Translations under genes and position numbers: made by a program
Shown: in pieces, positions 7,684 through 16,029 of the stretch
Numbering within the stretch: position 1 is the first letter of the stretch
Layout: every line of letters begins with the position of its first letter
Notes under the pieces: model-generated
Database searches by the model: none
What the model was told of the DNA's origin: nothing
What the model saw: only the letters and a program-made list of their open reading frames with translations
Assembly: GCA_028871775.1 (NCBI GenBank)
Contig: JAGWMH010000013.1
Location: 1-16,173, forward strand
From: Betaproteobacteria bacterium
GTDB lineage: Bacteria; Pseudomonadota; Gammaproteobacteria; Burkholderiales; Gallionellaceae
Direction: 5' to 3'
Length of the DNA stretch: 16,173 nt

Positions 7684-9597
7684 ATGCCAGTTATCACCCT
7701 GCCAGATGGTTCGCAGCGCAGCTACGCGCAACCCGTCACCGTCGCCGAAGTTGCGCAAAGCATCGGTGCCGGTTTGGCGCGCGCGGCGCTTGCCGGCAAG
7801 GTGAACGGTCAACTGGTTGACACCTCGCACCTGATCTCTGCCGACACGGCCTTATCCATCATCACCGACAAAGACGCGGACGGGCTGGAGATTATCCGCC
7901 ACTCTACGGCGCATCTGCTGGCCTACGCAGTCAAGGAGTTGTTCCCCGAAGCGCAGGTAACCATCGGGCCGGTGATTGAAAACGGGTTCTACTATGATTT
8001 CTCCTATGCGCGGCCTTTCACACCGGAGGACCTGGCAGCCATCGAGAAGCGCATGGCCGAGTTGGTGAAACTGGATCTGCCGGTGGCGCGCCGCGTGTTG
8101 CCGCGCGACGAGGCCGTGGCTTATTTCAAGCGCATCGGTGAGCACTACAAGGCGGAGATCATTGCTTCGATCCCGGCGGACCAGGAGGTGTCGCTGTACA
8201 GCGAGGGTGAATTCACCGACCTGTGCCGCGGCCCGCATGTACCTTCCACCGGCAAGCTCAAGGTGTTCAAGCTGATGAGTGTGGCGGGGGCCTACTGGCG
8301 CGGCGATCACCGCAACGAAATGCTGCAGCGCATCTATGGCACGGCCTGGGCGAAGAAGGAAGACCTCGATGCCTACCTGCACCGCCTGGAAGAGGCGGAG
8401 AAGCGCGACCACCGCAAGCTGGCGAAGCAGCTTGACCTGTTCCATATGCAGGACGAGGCGCCGGGCATGGTGTTCTGGCACCCGAATGGCTGGACCATCT
8501 GGCAGGAAGTCGAGCAGTACATGCGCGTCAAGTTCCGCGAGCATGGTTATCAGGAAGTACGCACCCCGACCATGATGGACCGCACGCTGTGGGAGAAGTC
8601 CGGGCACTGGGAAAACTACCGCGACTGCATGTTTTCCACGCATTCCGAGGCGCGCGATTTTGCGGTGAAGCCGATGAACTGCCCCGGCCACGTGCAGATA
8701 TTCAACCATGGCCTGCACAGCTATCGCGACCTACCGATGCGCTTGGCCGAGTTTGGCTCCTGCCACCGCAACGAGCCGTCCGGCTCGCTGCACGGGTTGA
8801 TGCGCGTGCGCGGCTTCACCCAGGATGATGCGCATATTTTTTGCACCGAACGCCAGATCGAAAGCGAAGTGGCGGACTTCATCGTGATGCTGCAAAAGAT
8901 TTATGCAGATTTTGGCTTCAACGATGTGCTGGTGAAGCTGTCCACCCGCCCGGAGAAGCGCATCGGCTCCGACGAGACCTGGGATAAGTCGGAGGCTGCG
9001 CTGGCTGCCGCACTCAAGCAGAATAATCTGGAATATGAATTGCAGCCGGGAGAGGGAGCGTTCTACGGCCCGAAGATAGAATTTTCGCTGAAGGATACGC
9101 TGGGGCGGGTATGGCAATGCGGCACCATCCAGCTGGATTTCAACCTGCCGGTGCGCCTGGGTGCGGAATATGTGGACGAGGACAATACGCGCAAGGCGCC
9201 GGTAATGCTGCACCGTGCCATCCTCGGCTCGCTGGAGCGTTTCATCGGTATACTCATCGAACACCATGCCGGCGCTTTTCCGCTATGGCTGTCGCCGGTG
9301 CAGATGGTAGTGATAAATATCTCGCAGGCGCAGGATGCTTATGCGACTCAGGTTGCGGAAACTTTGCGCAGCGCCGGGTTCCGCGTACAACTGGATTTGC
9401 GCAATGAGAAAATTACCTATAAAATACGCGAACATAGCTTGCAGAAATTGCCTTATCAGCTGATCGTGGGCGACAAGGAAATGGCTGCGGGCCTGGTTGC
9501 CGTGCGGAACCGTAAAGGTGAGGACCTTGGGCAGATGCCGGTGCAGGCGTTATTGCAACACCTGCAATCGGAACTGCAAACGGGCAGCGCGGTTTAA
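7684..9597 (+). CDS. thrS: Threonine--tRNA ligase
   Basis: The 637 residues form a class II aminoacyl-tRNA synthetase charging tRNA-Thr in the cytosol. Domains: N-terminal TGS (about 1-61); editing domain with His73 and His77 (HSTAH) and Cys181/His185 (CRGPH), which removes mischarged serine; catalytic core with zinc ligands Cys333 (MNCPGH), His384 (DDAHIF) and His510 (MLHRAI); class II motif 2 around [15 protein letters not shown] (357-371); and a C-terminal anticodon-binding domain from about 535. Start ATG 7684 follows the weak Shine-Dalgarno GAAGAG (7670-7675). It heads the thrS-infC-rpmI-rplT-pheS-pheT-ihfA order conserved from E. coli. A terminator in its leader suggests attenuation; no T-box or threonine-rich leader peptide was seen. 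Confidence 0.97.
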   Translation: MPVITLPDGSQRSYAQPVTVAEVAQSIGAGLARAALAGKVNGQLVDTSHLISADTALSIITDKDADGLEIIRHSTAHLLAYAVKELFPEAQVTIGPVIENGFYYDFSYARPFTPEDLAAIEKRMAELVKLDLPVARRVLPRDEAVAYFKRIGEHYKAEIIASIPADQEVSLYSEGEFTDLCRGPHVPSTGKLKVFKLMSVAGAYWRGDHRNEMLQRIYGTAWAKKEDLDAYLHRLEEAEKRDHRKLAKQLDLFHMQDEAPGMVFWHPNGWTIWQEVEQYMRVKFREHGYQEVRTPTMMDRTLWEKSGHWENYRDCMFSTHSEARDFAVKPMNCPGHVQIFNHGLHSYRDLPMRLAEFGSCHRNEPSGSLHGLMRVRGFTQDDAHIFCTERQIESEVADFIVMLQKIYADFGFNDVLVKLSTRPEKRIGSDETWDKSEAALAAALKQNNLEYELQPGEGAFYGPKIEFSLKDTLGRVWQCGTIQLDFNLPVRLGAEYVDEDNTRKAPVMLHRAILGSLERFIGILIEHHAGAFPLWLSPVQMVVINISQAQDAYATQVAETLRSAGFRVQLDLRNEKITYKIREHSLQKLPYQLIVGDKEMAAGLVAVRNRKGEDLGQMPVQALLQHLQSELQTGSAV

Positions 9598-9617
9598 TTT
9601 TTTATGGAGAAACTACA

Positions 9618-10136
9618 ATAGCTCAGGAAAAAGCACAACGCCTCAACGAGCAGATAACGGCACCTCGGGTGCGGCTGGTTGGCGTGGAAGGGGAGCCACT
9701 CGGTATTGTGGCAGTCGCGGAAGCGATACGACTGGCCGAGGAAGCTGAATTGGATCTGGTGGAAATCGCACCCATGGCGGAGCCGCCGGTGTGCCGCATC
9801 ATGGATTATGGCAAGTTCAAGTATGCCGAGAGCAAGAAGCAGCACGAGGCCAAGCTTAAACAAAAGCAGATCCAGATCAAGGAAGTCAAGTTCCGGCCCG
9901 GTACGGATGAGGGCGATTACAACATCAAGTTGCGCAACCTGATCCGCTTTCTGGGTGAAGGCGACAAGACCAAGATTACCTTGCGTTTCCGTGGCCGCGA
10001 GATTGCGCATCAGGGTCTCGGTATGCGTTTGCTGGAGCGGATCAAGGCCGATCTTGAAGAGCACGGCATCGTGGAGCAGTTTCCCAAGATGGAAGGCCGG
10101 CAGATGGTGATGGTGCTTGGGCCCAAAAAGAAATAA
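9618..10136 (+). CDS. infC: Translation initiation factor IF-3, rare ATA start codon
   Basis: The 172 residues bind the 30S subunit, block premature 50S joining and reject non-standard start codons. The N-domain signature [10 protein letters not shown] is at 60-69, a Lys/Gln-rich linker at about 73-90, and the C-domain starts at [15 protein letters not shown]. The start is assigned to ATA at 9618. It gives the expected N-terminus (M)[19 protein letters not shown] and has GGAGA (9606-9610) seven bases upstream. There is no ATG, GTG or TTG in frame between the preceding gene and the GTG at 9669, which would delete the conserved RLNEQI stretch. E. coli infC uses AUU, which lets IF-3 repress its own translation; the ATA here implies the same loop. 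It lies 20 bases after thrS. Confidence 0.92.
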   Translation: MAQEKAQRLNEQITAPRVRLVGVEGEPLGIVAVAEAIRLAEEAELDLVEIAPMAEPPVCRIMDYGKFKYAESKKQHEAKLKQKQIQIKEVKFRPGTDEGDYNIKLRNLIRFLGEGDKTKITLRFRGREIAHQGLGMRLLERIKADLEEHGIVEQFPKMEGRQMVMVLGPKKK

Positions 10137-10171
10137 GCCGTCGAAGAAGAAATAGATTCAGCAGGTTTAAC

Positions 10172-10319
10172 GCTGCGCCGGTTAAGGGACTGGCCGATGC
10201 AGCTTGGTAGCAAAAAAACCGTAGGTTGGGTTAGCAGGTTTATCGCGTAACCCGACAGGGGTTACAGTCCCAGACAAGTGGTTCCGGGTTTTCAAGTGTT
10301 CCTGTCAGGAACCTCCCGG
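10172..10319 (+). promoter_or_regulatory. Structured leader upstream of rpmI-rplT (candidate L20 autoregulatory region)
   Basis: Bases 10137-10342 hold no gene. Hairpin A: GCTGCGCCGGT (10172-10182) pairs with ACTGGC (10189-10194) and GCAGC (10199-10203), leaving CGAT bulged. Hairpin B is the dispersed palindrome at 10221-10256. Region C offers exclusive pairings: GGAAC (10308-10312) can pair with GTTCC at 10298-10302 or at 10281-10285, while CCGGG (10284-10288) can pair with CCCGG (10315-10319). GACA (10254-10257) is complementary to loop bases TGTC (10303-10306), a possible pseudoknot. In E. coli L20 represses rpmI-rplT through a pseudoknot and an irregular hairpin; equivalence here is inferred from position and structure only. 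Confidence 0.45.
10221..10256 (+). repeat. Dispersed palindromic repeat (GTAGGTTGGGTTA type)
   Basis: GTTGGGTTA (10225-10233) pairs with TAACCCGAC (10248-10256), nine pairs including one U-G, around a 14-base loop. The block GTAGGTTGGGTTAGC...GCGTAACCC resembles a palindrome I recall as common between genes in many proteobacteria; copy number in this genome cannot be checked here. AGCAGGTTTA inside its loop (10233-10242) also occurs 73 bases upstream (10160-10169). Confidence 0.6.
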
Positions 10320-10342
10320 CGTCATCAAATAAAGGAGTTGTC

Positions 10343-10540
10343 ATGCCTAAAATGAAAACCAAGAGCGGCGCCGCCAAGCGTTTCAAGGTGCGTGCCGGCG
10401 GCAGCGTCAAGCGCTCGCAGGCGTTCAAGCGCCACATTCTCACCAAGAAGACCACCAAGAGCAAACGTCAGTTGCGCGGCACCACTGAAGTTCACGCAAC
10501 CAACACGGCGTCCGTGCGCGCCATGATGCCTTACGCATAA
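10343..10540 (+). CDS. rpmI: 50S ribosomal protein L35 (bL35)
   Basis: A 65-residue, strongly basic protein of exactly the usual length. It begins [20 protein letters not shown] and has the conserved [18 protein letters not shown] core (about 29-46), typical of bL35, a component of the large subunit. AAGGAG (10332-10337) lies five bases before the ATG. rplT follows after ten bases, so the two are co-translated. The long structured leader in front is the likely control point for both. Confidence 0.97.
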   Translation: MPKMKTKSGAAKRFKVRAGGSVKRSQAFKRHILTKKTTKSKRQLRGTTEVHATNTASVRAMMPYA

Positions 10541-10550
10541 GGAGTAGAAC

Positions 10551-10910
10551 ATGCCAAGAGTTAAACGTGGTGTAACGGCGCGCGCGCGCCATAAAAAAGT
10601 TCTGGATCAGGCCAAGGGTTACCGCGGCCGCCGCAAAAATGTCTATCGCATCGCCAAGGAAGCGGTGATGAAGGCAGGGCAATATGCCTACCGTGACCGC
10701 CGTCAACGCAAGCGCCAATTCCGCACCTTGTGGATTGCGCGTATCAATGCTGCCGCGCGTGAGCAGGGCCTGAGCTACAGCGTATTCATGAACGGTCTGA
10801 AGAAAGCAGCGATTGACATAGACCGCAAGGTGCTGGCGGATCTGGCGGTGTTTGACAAGACTGCGTTTGCGCAGATTGTCGGACAGGCCAAAGCCAGCCT
10901 CGGCGTTTAA
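10551..10910 (+). CDS. rplT: 50S ribosomal protein L20 (bL20)
   Basis: 119 residues, matching the family length. The basic N-terminal extension [16 protein letters not shown] threads into 23S rRNA and is needed for early 50S assembly. The C-terminal globular part (about 60-119, with [18 protein letters not shown]) is the region that, in E. coli, also binds mRNA for feedback repression. AAGGAG (10539-10544) overlaps the rpmI stop codon and lies six bases before the ATG, which suggests coupling. An intrinsic terminator follows 20 bases after the stop. Confidence 0.97.
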   Translation: MPRVKRGVTARARHKKVLDQAKGYRGRRKNVYRIAKEAVMKAGQYAYRDRRQRKRQFRTLWIARINAAAREQGLSYSVFMNGLKKAAIDIDRKVLADLAVFDKTAFAQIVGQAKASLGV

Positions 10911-10916
10911 ATATAA

Positions 10917-12014
<1,098 letters not shown>

Positions 12015-12028
12015 TGAGCGGCTTATTG

Positions 12029-12090
12029 AGGATCATTTCAGTGGAGGCTCATGCGGCAAAGCCGCGTTATGCCGTAACTAAAATGACCTG
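12029..12090 (+). repeat. Small palindromic element between pheS and the displaced pheS end
   Basis: TCATTTCAGT (12033-12042) and ACTAAAATGA (12077-12086) form inverted arms with nine of ten pairs matching. The interior contains the stem GCGGC-AAA-GCCGC (12053-12065). GATCATTT (12031-12038) is also the exact inverse of AAATGATC at the pheS end (11981-11988). The element fills most of the 67 bases between the two copies of the pheS end and could be a small mobile or REP-like sequence; no known family was recognised. Confidence 0.5.
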
Positions 12091-12114
12091 CAATTCCTGA
12101 AACAATTCGCTTGA
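12082..12114 (+). pseudogene. Displaced second copy of the pheS 3' end
   Basis: Eleven codons ([10 protein letters not shown]-stop) repeat the pheS end at 11982-12014. The DNA is identical at 27 of 33 bases, and all six differences are third-position synonymous changes (GAT/GAC, CTT/CTG twice, AAG/AAA, TTT/TTC, GCA/GCT). A TAA (12079-12081) closes the frame directly upstream, so it is not translated as PheS. Its stop lies seven bases before the pheT ATG, which would be a normal pheS-pheT spacing. It is therefore probably the original pheS end. Confidence 0.85.
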
Positions 12115-12121
12115 ACTGAAC

Positions 12122-14524
12122 ATGCAATTTTCTGAATCCTGGTTACGCAAATTCGTAAATCCATCGATCTCCAGCGAGGAGCTTGCCCATCTGCTGACCA
12201 TGGCCGGCCTGGAAGTGGAGGAGATGTCTGCGGTTGCGCCGCCGTTCGACAAAGTCGTGGTGGCGCAGGTGCTGACCAAGGACAAGCATCCCGACGCCGA
12301 TCGGCTGAGCGTGTTGACGGTGGACGTGGGGCAGGGCGAACCGCTGAGCATCGTGTGTGGAGCGCAAAATGTGATGGTTGGCATGAAAGCGCCGTGCGCG
12401 CTGGCAGGTGCCAAGCTGCCCGGCATCGAAATCAAACAGGCCAAGGTGCGCGGTATCGCGTCCTTCGGCATGATGTGCTCGACGAAGGAGTTGGGGCTCG
12501 CGGAAGAGAGCAGTGGCCCCCTTCGGCAGGGCTTCGGACAGGCTTCGACTGAGCTCAGGACAGGCCTCATGGAACTGGCCGCCGATGCAGTGGTCGGGCA
12601 GAGTATACGTGAGCACCTTGATCTGGACGATCATCGGATTACACTCAAGCTGACGCCGAACCGCAGCGACTGTCTGTCGCTGTATGGCATCGCGCGCGAA
12701 GTCTCCGCCTTGACTGGAACAACGCTGCAAGCCTTGCCCAAAGTGGCTTTTAATCAAAGTAGCAACCTTGTTTCCAAGGTCAAGGTGGCGGCGCCTGCCG
12801 CCTGCCCGCGATATGCCGGGCGTGTGATCGCCGGAGTGAACGCCAGGGCAGCGACACCTGCATGGATGGTGCAACGCCTCGAACGCTGCGGCCTGCGCAG
12901 CATCAGTGCGCTGGTGGATGTGACCAACTACGTGTTGCTCGAACTGGGGCAGCCGCTGCACGCTTTTGACCTGGATAAACTGGATGGCGACATCGAAGTG
13001 CGTTTTGCGCGCGCCGGTGAAAGTTTGAAACTGCTGAATGAGCAGACCGTGGCCTTGCAGGACGACATGCTGGTGATCGCCGACAGCAAACAGCCTGTCG
13101 CTTTGGCCGGAGTGATGGGCGGGTCTGCCAGTGCGGTGGACGACGCGACCACCGGCATTTTTCTGGAAAGCGCGTTCTTCGCGCCCAACGTGATAGTGGG
13201 CAAATCGCGCCGCTTGGGTTTCAGTTCCGATTCTTCCTATCGTTTTGAGCGCGGCGTGGATTTTGCTGCCACGCAAACGGCGCTGGACCGTGCCACACAA
13301 TTGATCCTCGACATCTGCGGCGGACAAGCCGGAGCGGTGACGGAGGTATTGGGCAGCTTGCCCGAGCGCAATTCGGTGAGGCTGCGCGTGGCACGGGTAC
13401 AGCGCGTACTGGGCATGCCGCTGGAAGCGGAAGAGATCGTGCAGGTACTGTCGCGCCTGGGTATGGTGGCCGAGCTAAAGGGCGGTGAATTCAGCGTGAC
13501 AGCGCCGAGCTACCGCTTTGACATCGCCATCGAAGAAGACCTGATCGAGGAAATTGCGCGCGTTCATGGTTACGAGCGGATACGGCCTGTGCAGCCGCAA
13601 GCGGCGATGGCCATACTGCCGCAGGCCGAGGCGCAGCGTTCTGTGGCGGAGCTGCGCCAGGCACTGGTACTGCGCGATTATCAGGAAACCATCAACTACG
13701 CCTTCGTGGAGGCCGAATGGGAGCGCGACTTGTGCGGCAACGCCGCACCCATCGTATTGAAGAACCCCATTGCCAGCCAGATGAGCGTGATGCGCAGCAG
13801 TTTGCTGGGCGGGTTGCTTGCCGCCTTGCGAACCAACCTTGCGCGCAAACAGCCGCGTGTGCGCCTGTTCGAGATGGGAGGTTGTTTTGCCGCCGCGGCG
13901 GGCAGTTATTTGCAGCATGAACGTGTAGCCGGGGTGTGTTATGGCACGGCATTGCCGGAGCAATGGGGAGCAGCTGCGCGTAACGTGGATTTTTATGACG
14001 TGAAAGCAGACGTGGAAGCGCTGTTTGCGCCTGCTGCATTAAATTTTGTGGCGGCGACGCACCCGGCTTCACATCCGGGGCGGTCGGCGCAAATTCATTT
14101 GGATGGACAGATTGTCGGCTGGATAGGCGAACTGCATCCCCAGTGGTTGCAGCAATATGATATTCCACAGGCGACAGTGTGGTTCGAGGTTAACCTGGCT
14201 GCGCTGACGCAAGCCGCTGTCCCGCATGCGGGCGAGATTTCCAAATTCCCGCCGGTGCGCCGCGACCTTGCCGTGGTGGTGGACGAAAGCGTGGCAGCAC
14301 AATCTTTGCTGGATGCCATGCAATCTGAAAACGCGCCGAACGTGGTTGAGCTTGCGCTGTTCGACCTGTATCGCGGCAAGGGTGTGGAGCAGGGCAAAAA
14401 AAGCCTTGCTTTCCGTGTGTTATTGCAAGATACTCAAAAAACTTTAACCGAGGTGGAAATTGACCAAAGTATTGCGCGCCTGCTCGACGTGCTACAGCAG
14501 CAGGGAGCGCAATTGCGTATGTAA
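12122..14524 (+). CDS. pheT: Phenylalanine--tRNA ligase beta subunit with a 16-residue repeat-derived insertion
   Basis: 800 residues. The beta subunit of PheRS carries the tRNA-binding, editing and structural domains. The OB-fold tRNA-binding domain is at about 39-160, with HPDADRLSVLTVDVG at 56-70. The B3/B4 editing region is at about 210-400, the B5 domain at about 410-480, and the C-terminal ferredoxin-like anticodon-binding domain from about 705 (KFPPVRRDLAVVVDESV). Residues 133-148 (PLRQGFGQASTELRTG) interrupt the normal run EESSG/LMELAADAVVGQ in the tRNA-binding domain and come from an in-frame DNA repeat. The ATG at 12122 has no visible Shine-Dalgarno sequence, so translation probably once depended on coupling with pheS, now 107 bases away. 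ihfA begins nine bases after the stop. Confidence 0.95.
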   Translation: MQFSESWLRKFVNPSISSEELAHLLTMAGLEVEEMSAVAPPFDKVVVAQVLTKDKHPDADRLSVLTVDVGQGEPLSIVCGAQNVMVGMKAPCALAGAKLPGIEIKQAKVRGIASFGMMCSTKELGLAEESSGPLRQGFGQASTELRTGLMELAADAVVGQSIREHLDLDDHRITLKLTPNRSDCLSLYGIAREVSALTGTTLQALPKVAFNQSSNLVSKVKVAAPAACPRYAGRVIAGVNARAATPAWMVQRLERCGLRSISALVDVTNYVLLELGQPLHAFDLDKLDGDIEVRFARAGESLKLLNEQTVALQDDMLVIADSKQPVALAGVMGGSASAVDDATTGIFLESAFFAPNVIVGKSRRLGFSSDSSYRFERGVDFAATQTALDRATQLILDICGGQAGAVTEVLGSLPERNSVRLRVARVQRVLGMPLEAEEIVQVLSRLGMVAELKGGEFSVTAPSYRFDIAIEEDLIEEIARVHGYERIRPVQPQAAMAILPQAEAQRSVAELRQALVLRDYQETINYAFVEAEWERDLCGNAAPIVLKNPIASQMSVMRSSLLGGLLAALRTNLARKQPRVRLFEMGGCFAAAAGSYLQHERVAGVCYGTALPEQWGAAARNVDFYDVKADVEALFAPAALNFVAATHPASHPGRSAQIHLDGQIVGWIGELHPQWLQQYDIPQATVWFEVNLAALTQAAVPHAGEISKFPPVRRDLAVVVDESVAAQSLLDAMQSENAPNVVELALFDLYRGKGVEQGKKSLAFRVLLQDTQKTLTEVEIDQSIARLLDVLQQQGAQLRM
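12518..12565 (+). repeat. 48-base dispersed repeat inserted in frame in pheT
   Basis: The stretch contains three near-repeats beginning CTTCG and the perfect palindrome CTGAGCTCAG (12549-12558), followed by GACAGG. It resembles the CTTCGACAGGCTCAGGACAGG-type repeat I recall as abundant in many beta- and gammaproteobacterial genomes. GGCC occurs at both edges (12515-12518 and 12563-12566), consistent with a 44-base insert plus a 4-base duplication. The length is 16 codons, with no stop and the frame kept. Confidence 0.7.
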
Positions 14525-14533
14525 GGGGCGAAC

Positions 14534-14839
14534 ATGACATTGACCAAAGCAGAACTCGCGGATTTGTTGTTTGAAAAAGTGGGCTTGAACAAGCGTGAAG
14601 CCAAGGATATGGTGGAAGCGTTCTTCGAGGAGATCCGCGCCCAGCTTGAACGCGGTGAAAGCGTCAAATTATCGGGTTTCGGCAATTTCCAGTTGCGCGA
14701 CAAGCCGCAGCGCCCGGGGCGCAACCCCAAGACCGGCGAGGAAATTCCCATCACCGCGCGGCGCGTGGTGACCTTTCATCCCAGCCAGAAACTCAAGAGC
14801 ATGGTAGAGAAGAGCTATCATGGAAAACCACACGCCTAA
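14534..14839 (+). CDS. ihfA: Integration host factor subunit alpha
   Basis: A 101-residue HU/IHF-fold protein. Its start [24 protein letters not shown] and arm [20 protein letters not shown] match IHF-alpha rather than HU; the DNA-intercalating Pro is in RNPKTG. With IHF-beta it binds specific sites and bends DNA sharply, serving replication, recombination and sigma54 promoters. AAGGGG (14523-14528) overlaps the pheT stop and lies five bases before the ATG. The pheT-ihfA linkage is conserved from E. coli. The 3' end overlaps the next gene by 20 bases. Confidence 0.96.
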   Translation: MTLTKAELADLLFEKVGLNKREAKDMVEAFFEEIRAQLERGESVKLSGFGNFQLRDKPQRPGRNPKTGEEIPITARRVVTFHPSQKLKSMVEKSYHGKPHA

Positions 14840-15194
14840 TTCCGAATTGCCCGCCATCCCGGCCAAGCGTTACTTCACCATCGGCGAAGTGAGCGAGTTG
14901 TGCGGGGTGAAGGCGCACGTGCTGCGCTATTGGGAGCAGGAATTTACCCAGCTTAAACCGGTCAAGCGGCGCGGCAACCGGCGCTACTATCAGCACCACG
15001 AAGTGCTGCTCATCCGCCATATTCGCCAGTTGCTGTACGAAGACGGTTTCACCATCAGCGGCGCGCGCAGCCGCCTGGATCATCTTGCTGTGCAACGGGA
15101 AGAAACCGCACCGCCGCAGTTGCTGCCGCTGTCCGCCGACCCGTCCGCACTCCGCCGCGAGATACGCGAGATACTGGCGATACTGCAAACCTGA
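14820..15194 (+). CDS. Small MerR-family transcriptional regulator
   Basis: 124 residues. The N-terminal winged helix-turn-helix is clear: [20 protein letters not shown] (17-36), followed by YWEQEF and the wing RRGNRRYY (50-57). A helical linker (about 60-90) follows. The C-terminus is short, with a run of charged and leucine residues ([14 protein letters not shown]) and no cysteines, so a metal-sensing role as in MerR itself is unlikely. A MerR-like gene next to ihfA is frequent in beta- and gammaproteobacteria, but its target is not known to me. The ATG lies inside the ihfA 3' end (20-base overlap), so translation is coupled. No tRNA-Pro or other tRNA was found after it. Confidence 0.9.
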   Translation: MENHTPNSELPAIPAKRYFTIGEVSELCGVKAHVLRYWEQEFTQLKPVKRRGNRRYYQHHEVLLIRHIRQLLYEDGFTISGARSRLDHLAVQREETAPPQLLPLSADPSALRREIREILAILQT

Positions 15195-15231
15195 GTTTGG
15201 CGGCATCTGGCAGTGTGCCTGCATCCTCCAG

Positions 15232-15240
15232 TGCTATAAC
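15232..15240 (+). promoter_or_regulatory. Candidate extended -10 promoter before the outer-membrane-like gene
   Basis: TG (15232-15233), one base, TATAAC (15235-15240); no clear -35. It lies in the 85-base gap after the MerR-like gene, 40 bases before the GTG start. An inverted repeat TGGCAGT/ACTGCCA (15208-15214 and 15239-15245) flanks it and may be an operator or weak hairpin. Support is by pattern only. Confidence 0.35.
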
Positions 15241-15279
15241 TGCCATCCAGTCTATAGAAAATTCGGAAGAAGACATGAG

Positions 15280-16029
15280 GTGCATAAATTTAGACTAAGT
15301 CTGTTTGCATTGGCAATGGCTGCAAGCACCAAAGTAATGGCTGCATCCGCCGATGAAATTCAAGTTTACGATGAGGCCATCAACAAAATGGGCGAGCTTA
15401 ATGTTGATGTTCACATGAACTATGTTGGCTCCGGTATCAAAACTCCGGCTTACAGCGGAGAGATTCCGGCACACCATAATTTTAGAATGACGCCAGAATT
15501 CGCCTATGGCTTCAGTAACAACATGGAAGGTGGGTTTTATCTTCCTGCCATCCGGGATGCCAGTGGTAGTTGGTATGCTGAAGGTGCAAAACTGCGATTG
15601 AAATATATCGGCGACAACCGGGAACTCGGATTTTATTGGGGCCTTAATGGTGAACTGGGCGCCACTTCAATACGCACTACTGAGCAACGCTGGAACTTTG
15701 AAATTCGCCCTATCATCGGACACAAATCTGCGGATTGGAATTTGACGGTAAATCCAATTTCAAGTTTTGCATTGTCTGGTAACTTCCATACACCTGGTTT
15801 TACTCCCGCATTCAGAGTCAGCCGTAGGGCAGCAGAAAAAACATGGCTTAACATTGAGCACTATGCTGACTTTGGAGACATTAATAAGATGCACAGCATA
15901 AGCCAGGAAACTTATCTGTCATCAGATACCGAAATTTTAGGGCATGATATCAACATCGGCGCTGGCCATGGTTGGACAGGAGAATCCAACAACTGGACCA
16001 TGAAGTTAACTATTAACGTCTCGTTATAG
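15280..16029 (+). CDS. Secreted, probably outer-membrane beta-barrel protein of unknown function
   Basis: 249 residues from a GTG start. MHKFRLSLFALAMAASTKVM is a clear Sec signal peptide with likely cleavage after VMA (residue 21). The mature part is rich in short alternating hydrophobic/polar stretches with aromatics (GGFYLPAIRD, AKLRLKYIGD, ELGFYWGLNGELG, NFEIRPIIGHKS, WTMKLTINVSL) and has no cysteines, as expected of a beta-barrel. I recall similar hypothetical proteins in betaproteobacteria (motifs PEFAYG, LELRPIIG) but know no function. GTG 15280 is chosen because an in-frame ATG at 15316 would cut the signal peptide; GGAAGAAG lies at 15265-15272. Sampled GC is about 45%, against about 60% for the genes before it, suggesting separate origin or poor codon adaptation. 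A porin-like or surface role is inferred. Confidence 0.75.
   Translation: MHKFRLSLFALAMAASTKVMAASADEIQVYDEAINKMGELNVDVHMNYVGSGIKTPAYSGEIPAHHNFRMTPEFAYGFSNNMEGGFYLPAIRDASGSWYAEGAKLRLKYIGDNRELGFYWGLNGELGATSIRTTEQRWNFEIRPIIGHKSADWNLTVNPISSFALSGNFHTPGFTPAFRVSRRAAEKTWLNIEHYADFGDINKMHSISQETYLSSDTEILGHDINIGAGHGWTGESNNWTMKLTINVSL

Noticed and set aside
9669..9671. GTG as infC start
   Set aside because: It would remove the conserved IF-3 N-terminus and has no Shine-Dalgarno sequence at the right distance; ATA 9618 fits both.
15195..15279. tRNA-Pro after the MerR-like gene
   Set aside because: Some relatives have one there, but no cloverleaf or GTTCRANYC T-arm is present in this gap.
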